A stretch of 64,000 nucleotides of DNA from J027 sp034437655 (GCA_034437655.1 DAOTTU010000001.1:11669-75668); one strand, 5' to 3'; counted from the stretch's first letter, positions 53,181 through 62,383 are shown. A program made the numbers and translations. Notes: a model not told the origin generated them from the sequence alone.

Positions 53181-53572
53181 CGCATATACTGCATACAAAA
53201 TGCGCCGGGCGAGAGCACCTGCACGGGCAGTTGTTCTCGCACCGAGAGTAAATCATCATCATTGGTCACCAACACCCCACCAACCGCCACCGCCAGCGCC
53301 GCAAACTTGCGATCATCATCATCAGCCACCTGTGCATAGCGTTCTGGCACAAGTTCACCCGTGTATTCGTGTTCAGCAGTGAATAGGGACGCAACCTTTT
53401 GCCACGACAACGGCGGAATTTTTTCGAGGATCATGCGTGTTTCGCTGCGCGTACGTTGAGTCCAGACCATGCACAGTTCCCCGGTTTCAACAGCTTGCAA
53501 GATGGCGGCTGAGCTACTGTGGCGATTGAATCCAGCGGCGACAAACACGTTGGTGTCCAGAATGATTTTCAC
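53177..53572 (-). CDS. PIN-domain protein (putative toxin-type ribonuclease)
   Basis: A 131-residue PIN domain: ILDTNVFVAAGF (first Asp), a middle acidic residue in ETRMILEKI, and the later acidic cluster VADDDDRKFAALA and VTNDDDLL. PIN domains are Mg-dependent RNases, often toxins. No antitoxin gene is adjacent, and the start is uncertain: GTG 53572 begins right before the domain. It may therefore be a solitary PIN protein rather than part of a toxin-antitoxin pair. Confidence 0.72.
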   Translation of the reverse strand: MKIILDTNVFVAAGFNRHSSSAAILQAVETGELCMVWTQRTRSETRMILEKIPPLSWQKVASLFTAEHEYTGELVPERYAQVADDDDRKFAALAVAVGGVLVTNDDDLLSVREQLPVQVLSPGAFCMQYMR

Positions 53573-53622
53573 GATGATGCTTACCCTGTCATATCGGTTT
53601 TCTCGTAGCCTACCACACCCGG

Positions 53623-53943
53623 TCAGGCTTCTGACACCGCATCCTCGCGCAAATACAGATATAACGGCAATGCCAGCGACAAGCCGACCGTAAACCCACT
53701 GATAACCGTCCACCACCAGCGGTAAATACCAAGTCGCCGTGCATCAACATAGGACCACACCCAAAATACCAGAATCGACAGCAAGACATCCGCCGAAAAG
53801 CCACCGGCCGCGCCATTAGCAAACAGGGATTCGATGAATAGCGGAATGTCGAGCCCTTCATCAGCAATAAAGCTGGCAAAAAACCCCCACGGAATCAGCG
53901 TCCCGACGATGGCCATAATGAGATAGAACTGCTTACGTGTCAT
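53623..53943 (-). CDS. DUF2834-like small membrane protein
   Basis: A 106-residue protein with three membrane helices (about 5-25, 47-66, 75-98). Residues such as WGFFASFIADEGLD and LFANGAAGGFSADVLLS are typical of the DUF2834 family, which has no known function. AGGAAAGG lies just before the ATG. Divergent from the XRE regulator, with a shared 126-bp gap carrying a palindrome. Confidence 0.72.
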   Translation of the reverse strand: MTRKQFYLIMAIVGTLIPWGFFASFIADEGLDIPLFIESLFANGAAGGFSADVLLSILVFWVWSYVDARRLGIYRWWWTVISGFTVGLSLALPLYLYLREDAVSEA

Positions 53944-54032
53944 GTTTTTTCACCTTTCCTGAGCGTTGCGCCAATTTAGTTAGGCGTTGCAATTTGTGCG
54001 TTTCATCATACGCTAGAAGAAACACATAAACG

Positions 54033-54049
54033 ATTACCTTGCAGGTAAT
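54033..54049. promoter_or_regulatory. Palindromic operator between the DUF2834 and XRE genes
   Basis: ATTACCT (54033-54039) and AGGTAAT (54043-54049) are exact inverted repeats with a 3-bp spacer, 20 bp before the XRE start and 90 bp before the divergent membrane protein gene. The position is that expected for an autoregulatory XRE operator controlling both genes. Confidence 0.6.
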
Positions 54050-54069
54050 GTTTGTCAGGTGAAGGGAAC

Positions 54070-54900
54070 ATGCTCAACATACAACACGAACAATCCCGCG
54101 AAAATGTGGGTGAAATTGTACGACAATGGCGCAAGGCCCGCCGCATTAGCCAGATGGAACTAGCCTTTGAAGCCCGCGTTTCGACCCGGCACCTGAGCTT
54201 TGTCGAAACCGGCCGCGCCACCCCAAGTCAGGATTTGTTGCTACGCCTTGCCGATGCCCTACAGCTACCACTACGGCACACCAATAATTTGCTGCTGGCG
54301 GGTGGTTATGCGCCGCAGTATAGCGACTGGTCCCTTGAAGAAGACCATAGTGGCGTCATTCGTGAAGCATTGGAACGCATGTTGGCGCAACATGCCCCCT
54401 TCCCCGCCGTAGTGACGAATCAAAGTTATGATGTCGTGATGGTAAATGCGGGATTTCGGCGTTTAGCACAGTGGCTGAACCCGGCGGTTGATCTACTGGC
54501 GAAGTATCCGAATGTGTTTCGGCTTATTTTTGCGGCAGAGGGGGCACGCGATGCTATCGTCAATTGGCAAGAGTTCGCGCCATTGATGCTGAAACGTCTC
54601 TACGATGAAAGTGTGTTGTACCACAATAAGCGGCTGGCACAACTGCACACAGAATGCACCGCGATTTACAGCGCAGGCCATGACACCGACGCTACAACGC
54701 CAACAGCGCCAGAGCCGCAACTTCCTATTGCGACCCTGACGCTATATAGAAATGCTACAGAACTCAGTTTCTTCTCGACAGTAACAGCTTTCGGCACCCC
54801 GATTGACGTAACGCTTCAGGAACTCCGCATCGAGAACCTCTTTCCAGCGGACGACGCTACACGCGATTTCTTCCTGAACAATGACCATGCATCAGGCTGA
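54070..54900 (+). CDS. XRE-family regulator with MmyB-like ligand domain
   Basis: A 276-residue transcription factor. The N-terminal Cro/C1 helix-turn-helix (about 15-72) reads IVRQWRKARRISQMELAFEARVSTRHLSFVETGRATPS. The C-terminal part (about 100-270) resembles the MmyB-like domain that binds fatty-acid-like ligands, with AVVTNQSYDVVMVNAGFRRL and ELSFFSTVTAFGTPIDVTLQELRIE. ATG 54070 with AGGTGA seven bases upstream is preferred over a TTG at 54052. It converges with the P-type ATPase gene and overlaps it by nine bases. Confidence 0.87.
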   Translation: MLNIQHEQSRENVGEIVRQWRKARRISQMELAFEARVSTRHLSFVETGRATPSQDLLLRLADALQLPLRHTNNLLLAGGYAPQYSDWSLEEDHSGVIREALERMLAQHAPFPAVVTNQSYDVVMVNAGFRRLAQWLNPAVDLLAKYPNVFRLIFAAEGARDAIVNWQEFAPLMLKRLYDESVLYHNKRLAQLHTECTAIYSAGHDTDATTPTAPEPQLPIATLTLYRNATELSFFSTVTAFGTPIDVTLQELRIENLFPADDATRDFFLNNDHASG

Positions 54901-56946
54901 AACAGTAGCCGCTTCGCCTGTGTGCGAACTTTTGCGTCGCCGTGCCAGTTCCGGGAGAATCAGCAGTGTGATTAACCCATTGAGTACCACGATCACAGTG
55001 CTACCTTCATGCCCCAGCACACCCAGCGGCAACGGCAGGTTGATGAACAGTGCGCCGAAAACCAGCAGCACAATCACAGCCAGCGAGAAGACAATGTTTT
55101 GCCACACCACGCGCTGCGCTTTTTGGCTGAGAGCGATGGCCTCGCTGATAAGTTCGAGCTTATCACCCATCAGCACAACGTCAGCCGTTTCCAGCGCTAC
55201 GTCAGTCCCGGCGGCACCCATCGCAATCCCAACTTCAGCCGTTGCGAGGGCCGGGGCATCGTTGACACCATCACCCACCATTACCGTTGCCCCAATTTCT
55301 GCTTGCAGGGCCTTTAGTTCTGTAACTTTCTGCTCGGGGAGCAATCCGGCGTGAACACGCTCAATACCAACTTCGGCTGCAATTGCCTGCGCGACCCGTG
55401 CGTTATCCCCGGTGAACATGGCAACTTCGATACCGTTGGCTTTCAGCGCCTGTACTACCCCGGCCGCCTCTGGACGCAGCTTGTCGGCCAGCGCGATCAG
55501 ACCCACCCAGTCGCTATTGTAGCTCGTGCCGAAATCACATTCACCGCAGCCATCACAATGACCAGACCGCACTACGCCGATTACCGTTTTACCATTGGAC
55601 TCAAGGCGTTCGTAGTCGGCTTCAAGTTGTGGCGGAATGGCTGCGAAATGCTGGCGAAGATAGGCCAGGCTCCCTGCCCGAACGGTGGCACCACCAACTG
55701 TCCCGACAACGCCTTGCCCACTGATAGCAGCGAAGTCTTCAACCGATTCTATCGTTAGGCTACGTCGCTGGGCTTCCTTGACGATTGCCTTGGCGAGGGG
55801 GTGTTCACTGCGGTCTTCAATCGAAGCTGCGACACGTAATAGGTCATTTTCACCCAATTCACAACAGGAAATGACATCTACAACGTGGGGTTTACCGTGG
55901 GTCAATGTGCCAGTTTTGTCAAAGGCAACCGCTTCAATGCCCGCCAGTTTTTCGAGATAAGCGCCCCCTTTAAACAACACACCCGACCTTGCCGCCGATG
56001 CAATCGCAGAGATAAAGGCCGCCGGGACACTAATCACCAGCGCACATGGACTCGCGACCGTCATCAGCACCATCGCTTGATAGAAATTGCTCTGGAAGTC
56101 TACGCCAAAGAACAGCGGCGGAATAGCGATGAATAGCAGGATGGCACCGACAATGCCCGTCGCATAGACCTGCTCAAAACGGTCAAGGAAACGCTCGGTA
56201 GGAGCCTGATTTTCCTGTGCATCTTCAACCAATTGGATGATGCGTGCCAGCATATTGTTAGCGGCGGTCTTCGTCGCCCGCACATCAAGTGCGCCCTGCT
56301 TGTTCAACGTGCCCGCGAACACCTGATCACCAATCGTTTTATCGACCGGGATAGATTCACCCGTAATCGGTGATTCATCAACTGCGGAGGTGCCGTTGAT
56401 AATCTCACCGTCCACCGGAAGACGCTCGCCCGGTTCAATCAGAATGATGTCATCAACTTGAATCTGGTCGAATGGAATCACTTCGGTGCCTGCACCACGT
56501 TTGACACGGGCTTCTTCAGGGTAGAGCTTGAACAGACTCTTGATGGCATTGCGACTGCGACCGATGGCGTAGTCTTGCAAGACATTGCTCAGGCTGAATA
56601 GAAACAGCAACATTGCGCCTTCGTGCCACGCCCCGATGAGTGCAGCGCCAAGTGCAGCCAGCACCATCAGCAGGTCTACGTCAAGCTGATGTTCGTCAAA
56701 GAGACTATGCAGTGCAGTTTGGACACCATAGAACCCACCCGCCACATAAGCCGTTACAGCAAGCACAGTATCCAGCCATGCGGGTATGCCAAATAGCCCA
56801 CCGACATAACTGGCCGCAATGGCCAACGCCGTGACCGCCACCAGTCGCGGTTCGAGCCAGTCCTGTGTCAGCCACGATTGTGGCGAGGATGGTGGTGACG
56901 GTTGCATATTTTTATGGTTTTGATGTGCAACAGAATAGGCAGTCAT
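54892..56946 (-). CDS. P1B-4-type heavy-metal-exporting ATPase
   Basis: A 684-residue P-type ATPase without an N-terminal metal-binding domain. Key motifs: SPC in membrane helix 6 (299-301), phosphorylation site DKTGTLT (Asp343), the TGES actuator loop, GDGVNDAPAL, and HEGST in helix 8. SPC plus HEGxT is the signature of subgroup P1B-4 (CoaT/CtpD type, exporting Co, Fe, Ni or Zn). A small insertion, SGHCDGCGECDFG, places Cys464, Cys467 and Cys470 in the nucleotide-binding region, which is unusual. Two palindromes lie upstream. Confidence 0.9.
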   Translation of the reverse strand: MTAYSVAHQNHKNMQPSPPSSPQSWLTQDWLEPRLVAVTALAIAASYVGGLFGIPAWLDTVLAVTAYVAGGFYGVQTALHSLFDEHQLDVDLLMVLAALGAALIGAWHEGAMLLFLFSLSNVLQDYAIGRSRNAIKSLFKLYPEEARVKRGAGTEVIPFDQIQVDDIILIEPGERLPVDGEIINGTSAVDESPITGESIPVDKTIGDQVFAGTLNKQGALDVRATKTAANNMLARIIQLVEDAQENQAPTERFLDRFEQVYATGIVGAILLFIAIPPLFFGVDFQSNFYQAMVLMTVASPCALVISVPAAFISAIASAARSGVLFKGGAYLEKLAGIEAVAFDKTGTLTHGKPHVVDVISCCELGENDLLRVAASIEDRSEHPLAKAIVKEAQRRSLTIESVEDFAAISGQGVVGTVGGATVRAGSLAYLRQHFAAIPPQLEADYERLESNGKTVIGVVRSGHCDGCGECDFGTSYNSDWVGLIALADKLRPEAAGVVQALKANGIEVAMFTGDNARVAQAIAAEVGIERVHAGLLPEQKVTELKALQAEIGATVMVGDGVNDAPALATAEVGIAMGAAGTDVALETADVVLMGDKLELISEAIALSQKAQRVVWQNIVFSLAVIVLLVFGALFINLPLPLGVLGHEGSTVIVVLNGLITLLILPELARRRKSSHTGEAATVSA

Positions 56947-56984
56947 CAGGTATCGTCACATTCCCTTCTTTATGTTAATTCCAA

Positions 56985-57048
56985 TTTTAACACAGGTTAA
57001 AAATAAAGTGAACGGCTAAAAACCGACTTCATTGCTAACGCTAGCGTT
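56985..57048 (-). promoter_or_regulatory. Two palindromes upstream of the metal ATPase gene
   Basis: TTTTAAC-N4-GTTAAAA (56985-57002) lies 39 bp before the ATPase start; AACGCTAGCGTT (57037-57048) is a perfect 12-bp palindrome a little further up. One or both may be operators for a metal sensor. No such regulator is encoded next to it. The divergent TolB-like gene starts at about 57216, so the 12-mer could serve either gene. Confidence 0.45.
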
Positions 57049-57215
57049 CATTCGACATTGCGCTGTCAAAGACGCCTTTACACTAAAAAGGGTTAATCTT
57101 GTGCGACGGGTGGTATTTCTCTACATCCTATATTAATATGATGTTCAGGATGAAATGCGTTATGACCTCAACCCAATAAACATCTTTATGAACGATAGAC
57201 TCCTAGAGTGAGGAT

Positions 57216-58826
57216 ATGATGACAAAGAACTTGCCTGCATTTTTCGGTATTCGTCTGCTCACATTGGCTTTCCTGCTCGGTGTGTTGCTGCTGCCCTACG
57301 ACAATTCCGCTGCACAGGACACGGCCAACCCTGACGATATTCTGTTCGTTTCCAATAAAACTGGCTATGACCATATTTATCGTATGACGTCTGAGGGAAG
57401 TGATATTCAACAATTGACGTTTGGGGTGGTTAATGACAACACCGACCCGGCCTGGTCACCTGACCGCAGCCAGATTGCCTACGTCGTCAGCAATATTGAC
57501 GGCGAAGAAATCTGGGTCATGAATGCTGATGGTACAGATGCAACACAAGTCACCAACATCGGCGCAATCAGTGAAGACCCGACATGGTCCCCCGATGGCA
57601 CGCAACTTGCATTTGTCGTTACACGCGACGCTATTGGCCAGCAAATTCATACGATCAATGTCGATGGCACTAATCTGCGCCAGCTCACGCGCAATCAACA
57701 GGCAAGCTCATATGCGCCTGCATGGTCCCCAGATGGCACAGCAATCGCCTATTCATCAGCCGCTAGTATTGGTGAAGATGCTGAAATCTGGGTCATGAAC
57801 CCCGACGGTAGCAACCAGCGCCGCCTGACCAACAGCAATACGTTGCCCGGTACCAAAGAAAGCCCGGCCTGGTCAGTAGATGGTTCGAAGATTGCGTTTG
57901 CTGTCAATCAGGGTCAATTTGCACAGGTGTATGTGATGGAGCGCGATGGGAGTGACCTTATCCCGATTGCCTCTGAAGAAGGTGCATTCATTACCTCACC
58001 CTCATGGTCGCCAGACAACCAGGCCGTCGCCTTTTCCGTAAGTGATCGTAGTGATGGTACCAATGAAATCCGCGTGGTGGACATTGCCGGGCTTGAGTCC
58101 CGAGCGCTGACACCCGCTGAAGAACGTGCCAAGCTACCGTCATGGGGTTCTGAGCCAGATGTATCCAGCGCCCCACCTGATCTTGTTGCTGCCGAAGTAG
58201 AGATCGCAAGCTGCGGCGGGAACATTCTCCCCTCGCGCTTGCTGGCTGGTGACACAGCACGCTTGCGCCCCTTCCCGGCTACAGCGATCAACCTTCGTGA
58301 TAATGCTGGTTTAGGTGCGGCACAAGTTGATCGAATTCAACCCGGTACAACCATGACTATCCTTAGCGGGCCCGAATGTGTGGATGGCTATGCCTGGTAT
58401 AACGTCGATTACGAGGGGACTGTAGGCTGGACAGCGGAAAGCAACGCTGGTGAATACTGGCTGGAACCCTTCAACTACTTTGTGGACGGTGAAGGAGAAT
58501 CACCCGACTATAACCCACCGGTTGACCGCAGCGACCCACCCGCCGAAGCACGTCTGCTTTCTGGTGGACGTGGCTTGACTGACGGTCGCCGCATGCCACC
58601 CGGCGATTTCCAGGTGGAATATTACTGCAACACCCGTGGCTTTGGCATTACCAACACTGACACGGACTGGTACTGCACCAGTGGCGGTAGCCGCGTAGTG
58701 ACGCTTGGCTTGCCAGAACTGGACCAGATTTGCCAGGAAACCTACGCTGACCCGGCCGCCTACGCCATTCAGGATGGTTCAGGGAGCATTCCGGCCTATC
58801 GCTGGCGCTGCTACGTCTCGCGGTAG
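57216..58826 (+). CDS. TolB-like PD40 beta-propeller protein with SH3 domain
   Basis: A 536-residue exported protein with a signal peptide (about 1-34). Six PD40 blades follow (about 45-310), each with a motif such as PAWSPDRSQIAYV or PTWSPDGTQLAFV, then a bacterial SH3 domain (about 355-430, LRDNAGLGAAQVDRIQPG) and a C-terminal region with paired Cys. It probably binds proteins or glycans at the envelope. A second ATG at 57219 has better spacing from GAGG. The function is not known. Confidence 0.83.
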   Translation: MMTKNLPAFFGIRLLTLAFLLGVLLLPYDNSAAQDTANPDDILFVSNKTGYDHIYRMTSEGSDIQQLTFGVVNDNTDPAWSPDRSQIAYVVSNIDGEEIWVMNADGTDATQVTNIGAISEDPTWSPDGTQLAFVVTRDAIGQQIHTINVDGTNLRQLTRNQQASSYAPAWSPDGTAIAYSSAASIGEDAEIWVMNPDGSNQRRLTNSNTLPGTKESPAWSVDGSKIAFAVNQGQFAQVYVMERDGSDLIPIASEEGAFITSPSWSPDNQAVAFSVSDRSDGTNEIRVVDIAGLESRALTPAEERAKLPSWGSEPDVSSAPPDLVAAEVEIASCGGNILPSRLLAGDTARLRPFPATAINLRDNAGLGAAQVDRIQPGTTMTILSGPECVDGYAWYNVDYEGTVGWTAESNAGEYWLEPFNYFVDGEGESPDYNPPVDRSDPPAEARLLSGGRGLTDGRRMPPGDFQVEYYCNTRGFGITNTDTDWYCTSGGSRVVTLGLPELDQICQETYADPAAYAIQDGSGSIPAYRWRCYVSR

Positions 58827-58848
58827 TTTCGCTCTATAACGCTATCTC

Positions 58849-58881
58849 TGCCGGGCTGGTGTGGTTTACACTGGCTCGGCA
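58849..58881. terminator. Hairpin between convergent TolB-like and methylase genes
   Basis: The arms 58849-58862 and 58868-58881 pair along 14 positions, counting three G-U wobbles, around a 5-nt loop. It lies between two converging stops (58826 and 58896). No T-run follows on either strand, so termination would be of a weak or factor-assisted kind. Confidence 0.45.
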
Positions 58882-58895
58882 ATTCCCCTCACCCC

Positions 58896-59711
58896 TCAAT
58901 AGTTCTTGATAAAGATTTCATTCCCCTTGGCGGCTTTACCCTGCTTGTAGTTGTTCATCCCATATTGCAATTCCCATGCGCGTATATCGGCGAATGAAAA
59001 CAGGTCGCGTATATAGTCCGAATCATCGTAAGTCAGCAACCAGCGATGCTGGCATTGGCGCATGACGTCGGCAAAGCGGGCATGGTCAAAGCTCGTGTGC
59101 AAATTGCCCCGCACACCATAGAGCCTGGAATCGGTCGCGCTATAATATGGCGGGTCCAAAAAGATGAAGACATCCTCACCGGGGGCTTGCACCACCGCTG
59201 TATAGTCAACCTGCGTAATGTTGACAGACTGCAACACGACATCAATCAGACTCAGCCGTTCAATGCTCGAAGCGGTAAACCGCCCTTTAAATGCTGTTGG
59301 CGAATACCCGCCCGAGTCCATCACGCCCGAAAACGTGATCCGATTCATGATGAAGAAACGCACCGCCCGGTCAAAGTCGGTGCTGATGTTTTCGGGTTGC
59401 CGCAAATGGTTATAGAGAAGCCGGCCATCTGAAAATTCAGACTTCAGGCGAGAGATAGCCTTCACAAGTGCAGTGTTGTTATCGCGGGCGACTTGCCAGA
59501 AGCAGATCAGATCACGATTCAAGTCGTTGATCCAGTAGGTGGAGATGTCTACGCCAAAGCGCTCAACCATAGCAAACAGCACCGAACCGCCACCCACAAA
59601 GGGCTCACGAAATTCCTGAATGTTGCCGGGAACCAACGGCATAATTTTGCTGATGGCACGGGTTTTGCCCCCCGGGTAACGGAGCGGGCTACGGATTGCA
59701 GCGGCTGACAT
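58896..59711 (-). CDS. Dam-family DNA adenine methyltransferase
   Basis: A 271-residue D12-class (alpha-type) adenine-N6 methylase. LRYPGGKTR at about residue 9 and REPFVGGGSVLF form the AdoMet site, and FLDPPYY is the DPPY catalytic motif. Typical targets are GATC or related sites. No restriction nuclease gene is adjacent, so it may be an orphan or phage-derived methylase. The 109 bp upstream are AT-rich, with several TATATT/TTATAG hexamers. Confidence 0.88.
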   Translation of the reverse strand: MSAAAIRSPLRYPGGKTRAISKIMPLVPGNIQEFREPFVGGGSVLFAMVERFGVDISTYWINDLNRDLICFWQVARDNNTALVKAISRLKSEFSDGRLLYNHLRQPENISTDFDRAVRFFIMNRITFSGVMDSGGYSPTAFKGRFTASSIERLSLIDVVLQSVNITQVDYTAVVQAPGEDVFIFLDPPYYSATDSRLYGVRGNLHTSFDHARFADVMRQCQHRWLLTYDDSDYIRDLFSFADIRAWELQYGMNNYKQGKAAKGNEIFIKNY

Positions 59712-59820
59712 GATGATTTCCCAACAGTACGGTCTGCGCCAGAACAGAACAAATATACTATATTATTCGGGTGTTTTGCTATAATAAACGAATCATTACC
59801 TTGTTTGCGTTATTGTCGCT

Positions 59821-60594
59821 TTATCGCCGGAAAATGCGGGCCAGCACATCTGTTGCCACATAGAGCGCAATGCCCAATGCACTCATCGCAAGAATGCCGG
59901 CGTACATCTCCTCATAGCGGAGGCGCTGGCTGCGGTTGATGATGAAATAGCCTAATCCTTCGCGGGTGGCCGTCGTCTCCGCGATGAACAACACCGCCAC
60001 GGCTGTCCCCACCGAAATACGCCACGCCGTTAGCACCGCGCCGAACGATGCTGGAATGTACACAAACACAAATAGCGCCCGTCGCCCCGCCCCCAGTGAA
60101 CGCACCGACTCAATCAACTCGGTGGGGATACTCAGCGCTTCGTCGCGCACGATGACGATGATCTGGAAGAATAAAATCATGGCGATCAATGCGATTTTGG
60201 AGTCGTCACCCGCGCCAAAGAGGATAATCACCACGGGCAAAAACACCACCTTTGGAATCGGATAGACCAACGCCAGCAGCGGCGAAAAGATACGGTTCAG
60301 GAAACGGCTTTGCCCCAACATCACGCCCAGCGGCCAGGCGGCCACAGTCGCATAGGCAATGCCCCACAGAATCCGCCGGGTACTGACCTCGAAATCTGCC
60401 CGGAGCGCTTCCTGCACACGGTCCTCTTGCATGACCTCCCACACAGCAGCAGGAGGCGGCACCACTTCACGCGCAATTTCGTTTTCCAGCCCCTGCACGT
60501 AGGTGTGCAACAGCAGCCATAGCCCCCAGAACATGCCCACACCCAACACAAGGCTGAACACCAGATTCACCAGCCGCACCGCAACGCGCCTCAT
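59821..60594 (-). CDS. ABC transporter permease (SsuC/TauC/ThiX type)
   Basis: A 257-residue permease with about six helices. The EAA loop region reads ELIESVRSLGAGRRALFVFVYIPASFGAVLTAWRISVGTAVAVLFIAE. Last gene of a substrate-binding, ATPase, permease operon in which all genes overlap by four bases. The family imports sulfonates, taurine, nitrate, riboflavin or thiamine precursors. Confidence 0.88.
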   Translation of the reverse strand: MRRVAVRLVNLVFSLVLGVGMFWGLWLLLHTYVQGLENEIAREVVPPPAAVWEVMQEDRVQEALRADFEVSTRRILWGIAYATVAAWPLGVMLGQSRFLNRIFSPLLALVYPIPKVVFLPVVIILFGAGDDSKIALIAMILFFQIIVIVRDEALSIPTELIESVRSLGAGRRALFVFVYIPASFGAVLTAWRISVGTAVAVLFIAETTATREGLGYFIINRSQRLRYEEMYAGILAMSALGIALYVATDVLARIFRR

Positions 60595-61358
60595 GCCAGC
60601 ATCTCCTGCAAGTGGTTGCGCATGTCGAGGTAAGTGGGCGTCTGGCGATAGTCGGGGGATTCGGCGGCGGGGTTTTCAACGATGGTGGGGTGGGTCTGCG
60701 GGGGTTGGCGCATCACGAGGATTTTCGAGCCGAGGATGGCGGCTTCGTCCAGCGCATGGGTAACGATGACTGTCGTCACGCTAAGTTCTGCCCGCAGGGA
60801 AAGCACCAAATTTTGCAGGTCTTTGCGAGTGGGGGCGTCGAGGCTGTTAAAGGGTTCGTCCATCAGCAGCAAATCCGGGGCAAGGGCTAGCGTGCGGGCG
60901 ATGGCGACACGTTGCTGTTGCCCCCCGGAAAGCTGACCGGGAAATGATCGCCGCAAATCCCATATATTGAGGCGCTTTAGCCAGTGTTCAACCGTGGCAT
61001 GGCGTTCGCGGGCAGACGGTAAGGGGCGGTCTTTGGGGGTGTGAATCCCATCACGGCCATAAAAGCGCCGAATGCGCAACCCCAGCGCCACATTGGCCCA
61101 CACCGGGGCCCACGGCAACAGCCCATAGTTCTGCAAAATGAGGCCGGTATTGGGGCGCGGCCGGGTCAATGCCTGCCCCATAATCTCAACCGTGCCAGCG
61201 TGTGGACGATACAACCCGGCCAACAATTTTAACAGCGTCGTTTTACCACAGCCAGACGGCCCCAGAATCGTCCAGTGTTCCCCGGTGCCGACCTCCCACG
61301 AAAACTCGTCAAAAAGAGGCTGCTGGTAGCCGTAGACAAGGCTGCGAACGCGAATCAT
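60591..61358 (-). CDS. ABC transporter ATPase (SsuB/TauB type)
   Basis: A 255-residue ATPase: Walker A GPSGCGKTT, Q-loop LILQNYGLLPW, signature LSGGQQQRVAIARTL, Walker B LLLMDEPFNSLDA and the switch VTHALDEA. An extra stretch (FYGRDGIHTPKDRPLPSARERHA) of about 25 residues lies in the helical domain. Overlaps both neighbours. Confidence 0.92.
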   Translation of the reverse strand: MIRVRSLVYGYQQPLFDEFSWEVGTGEHWTILGPSGCGKTTLLKLLAGLYRPHAGTVEIMGQALTRPRPNTGLILQNYGLLPWAPVWANVALGLRIRRFYGRDGIHTPKDRPLPSARERHATVEHWLKRLNIWDLRRSFPGQLSGGQQQRVAIARTLALAPDLLLMDEPFNSLDAPTRKDLQNLVLSLRAELSVTTVIVTHALDEAAILGSKILVMRQPPQTHPTIVENPAAESPDYRQTPTYLDMRNHLQEMLA

Positions 61359-62383
61359 TCCTCAGCAGGTTCAACGGTGGCGTCAGGGTTGTCGGTCATG
61401 TCCTCGTCCGCCATTGCATCATCCGGCACATCGGGCAAAAAGTCCGGGTTCACCGCATCTTCGTAGCTCGGCACATCTTCGATGATGTCAAGGTCCAGCA
61501 TCCAGTCCATATAATCATCCCAGACCAGTTCAGAAGTGATTTCGCCGCGTGGAAATGGCGGAATAGTGTAGGTGTTTTCGACGCTTTCGGGCACGGCCGT
61601 GTTTTCGAGGAACAGGTCGCGGTAGGCATCAGGGTCAGTGTTCAGGTCCGCAACTGCCCGGTCCCACGCCCGCAAGAAACCGGCCACGGCGTCAGGATTA
61701 TCATCAATAAAGCCTGTGGTGAAAACCAATACCGACTGCGAAAATCCATCTTCAGCGAAGCGCGTATCGTCAAGAATCTGTGTTGCGCCAGCTTCGATAG
61801 CGGCCTGTGCCAGTGGGTCGGGTAGCGTCGCGGCGTCGAGTTCGTTGGACATCAGCAGTTGAAAGCGTGTGGGGATGGCAGGAATAACGATGGTGCGAAT
61901 ATCGTCAATGCCTTCGCTTTGCAACAGGCGATAGGTCAGGTATTCGATAATAGTTGCTTCAGAAACACCAATCGGCACGTTGGCCAAATCTGCCGGGCTG
62001 CTAATGTCACTGCCGGGGGCCGCGAGGATGCGAAAGACGGGGCCGTCTTCAGTGGCGACACGGCTTGTGTATACAATCTGAACGCGAGTGCGCGCCTCGT
62101 TAAAGAAACCTACGCCCGGAATATCGGTCAGCATGGCATCGGCTTCACCAGCCTGGATAAGCTGGTCACGCTCAATGCCACTGGTGACAGGCAAAAACTC
62201 GACGTTCACGCCTTCTTCAGCGAAATATCCGGCCTCCTGCGCGATGAAAAACGGCAAGGTGTCCAGTACAGGGATTACAGCGAGGCGGATGGTGGTCGTG
62301 TCATCATCCTGAGCAACACTTGATTGGGGGATAAGCGGCAAGGCCAGTAACACGATGAGTAGCAGCAAGAACAGACGTTTCAT
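61355..62383 (-). CDS. NMT1/THI5-like ABC substrate-binding protein
   Basis: A 342-residue exported protein. The signal peptide runs to about residue 24 (QSSVAQ), followed by LAVIPVLDTLPFFIAQEAGYFAEEGVNVEF, the start of the NMT1 fold, and later DAMLTDIPGV. The C-terminus is an acidic, low-complexity tail. The substrate is unknown; the family includes riboflavin and pyrimidine binders as well as sulfonate binders. ATG 62383 has GGAG six bases upstream, better than the extension to 62407. No riboswitch is visible in the 106 bp upstream. Confidence 0.87.
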   Translation of the reverse strand: MKRLFLLLLIVLLALPLIPQSSVAQDDDTTTIRLAVIPVLDTLPFFIAQEAGYFAEEGVNVEFLPVTSGIERDQLIQAGEADAMLTDIPGVGFFNEARTRVQIVYTSRVATEDGPVFRILAAPGSDISSPADLANVPIGVSEATIIEYLTYRLLQSEGIDDIRTIVIPAIPTRFQLLMSNELDAATLPDPLAQAAIEAGATQILDDTRFAEDGFSQSVLVFTTGFIDDNPDAVAGFLRAWDRAVADLNTDPDAYRDLFLENTAVPESVENTYTIPPFPRGEITSELVWDDYMDWMLDLDIIEDVPSYEDAVNPDFLPDVPDDAMADEDMTDNPDATVEPAEE

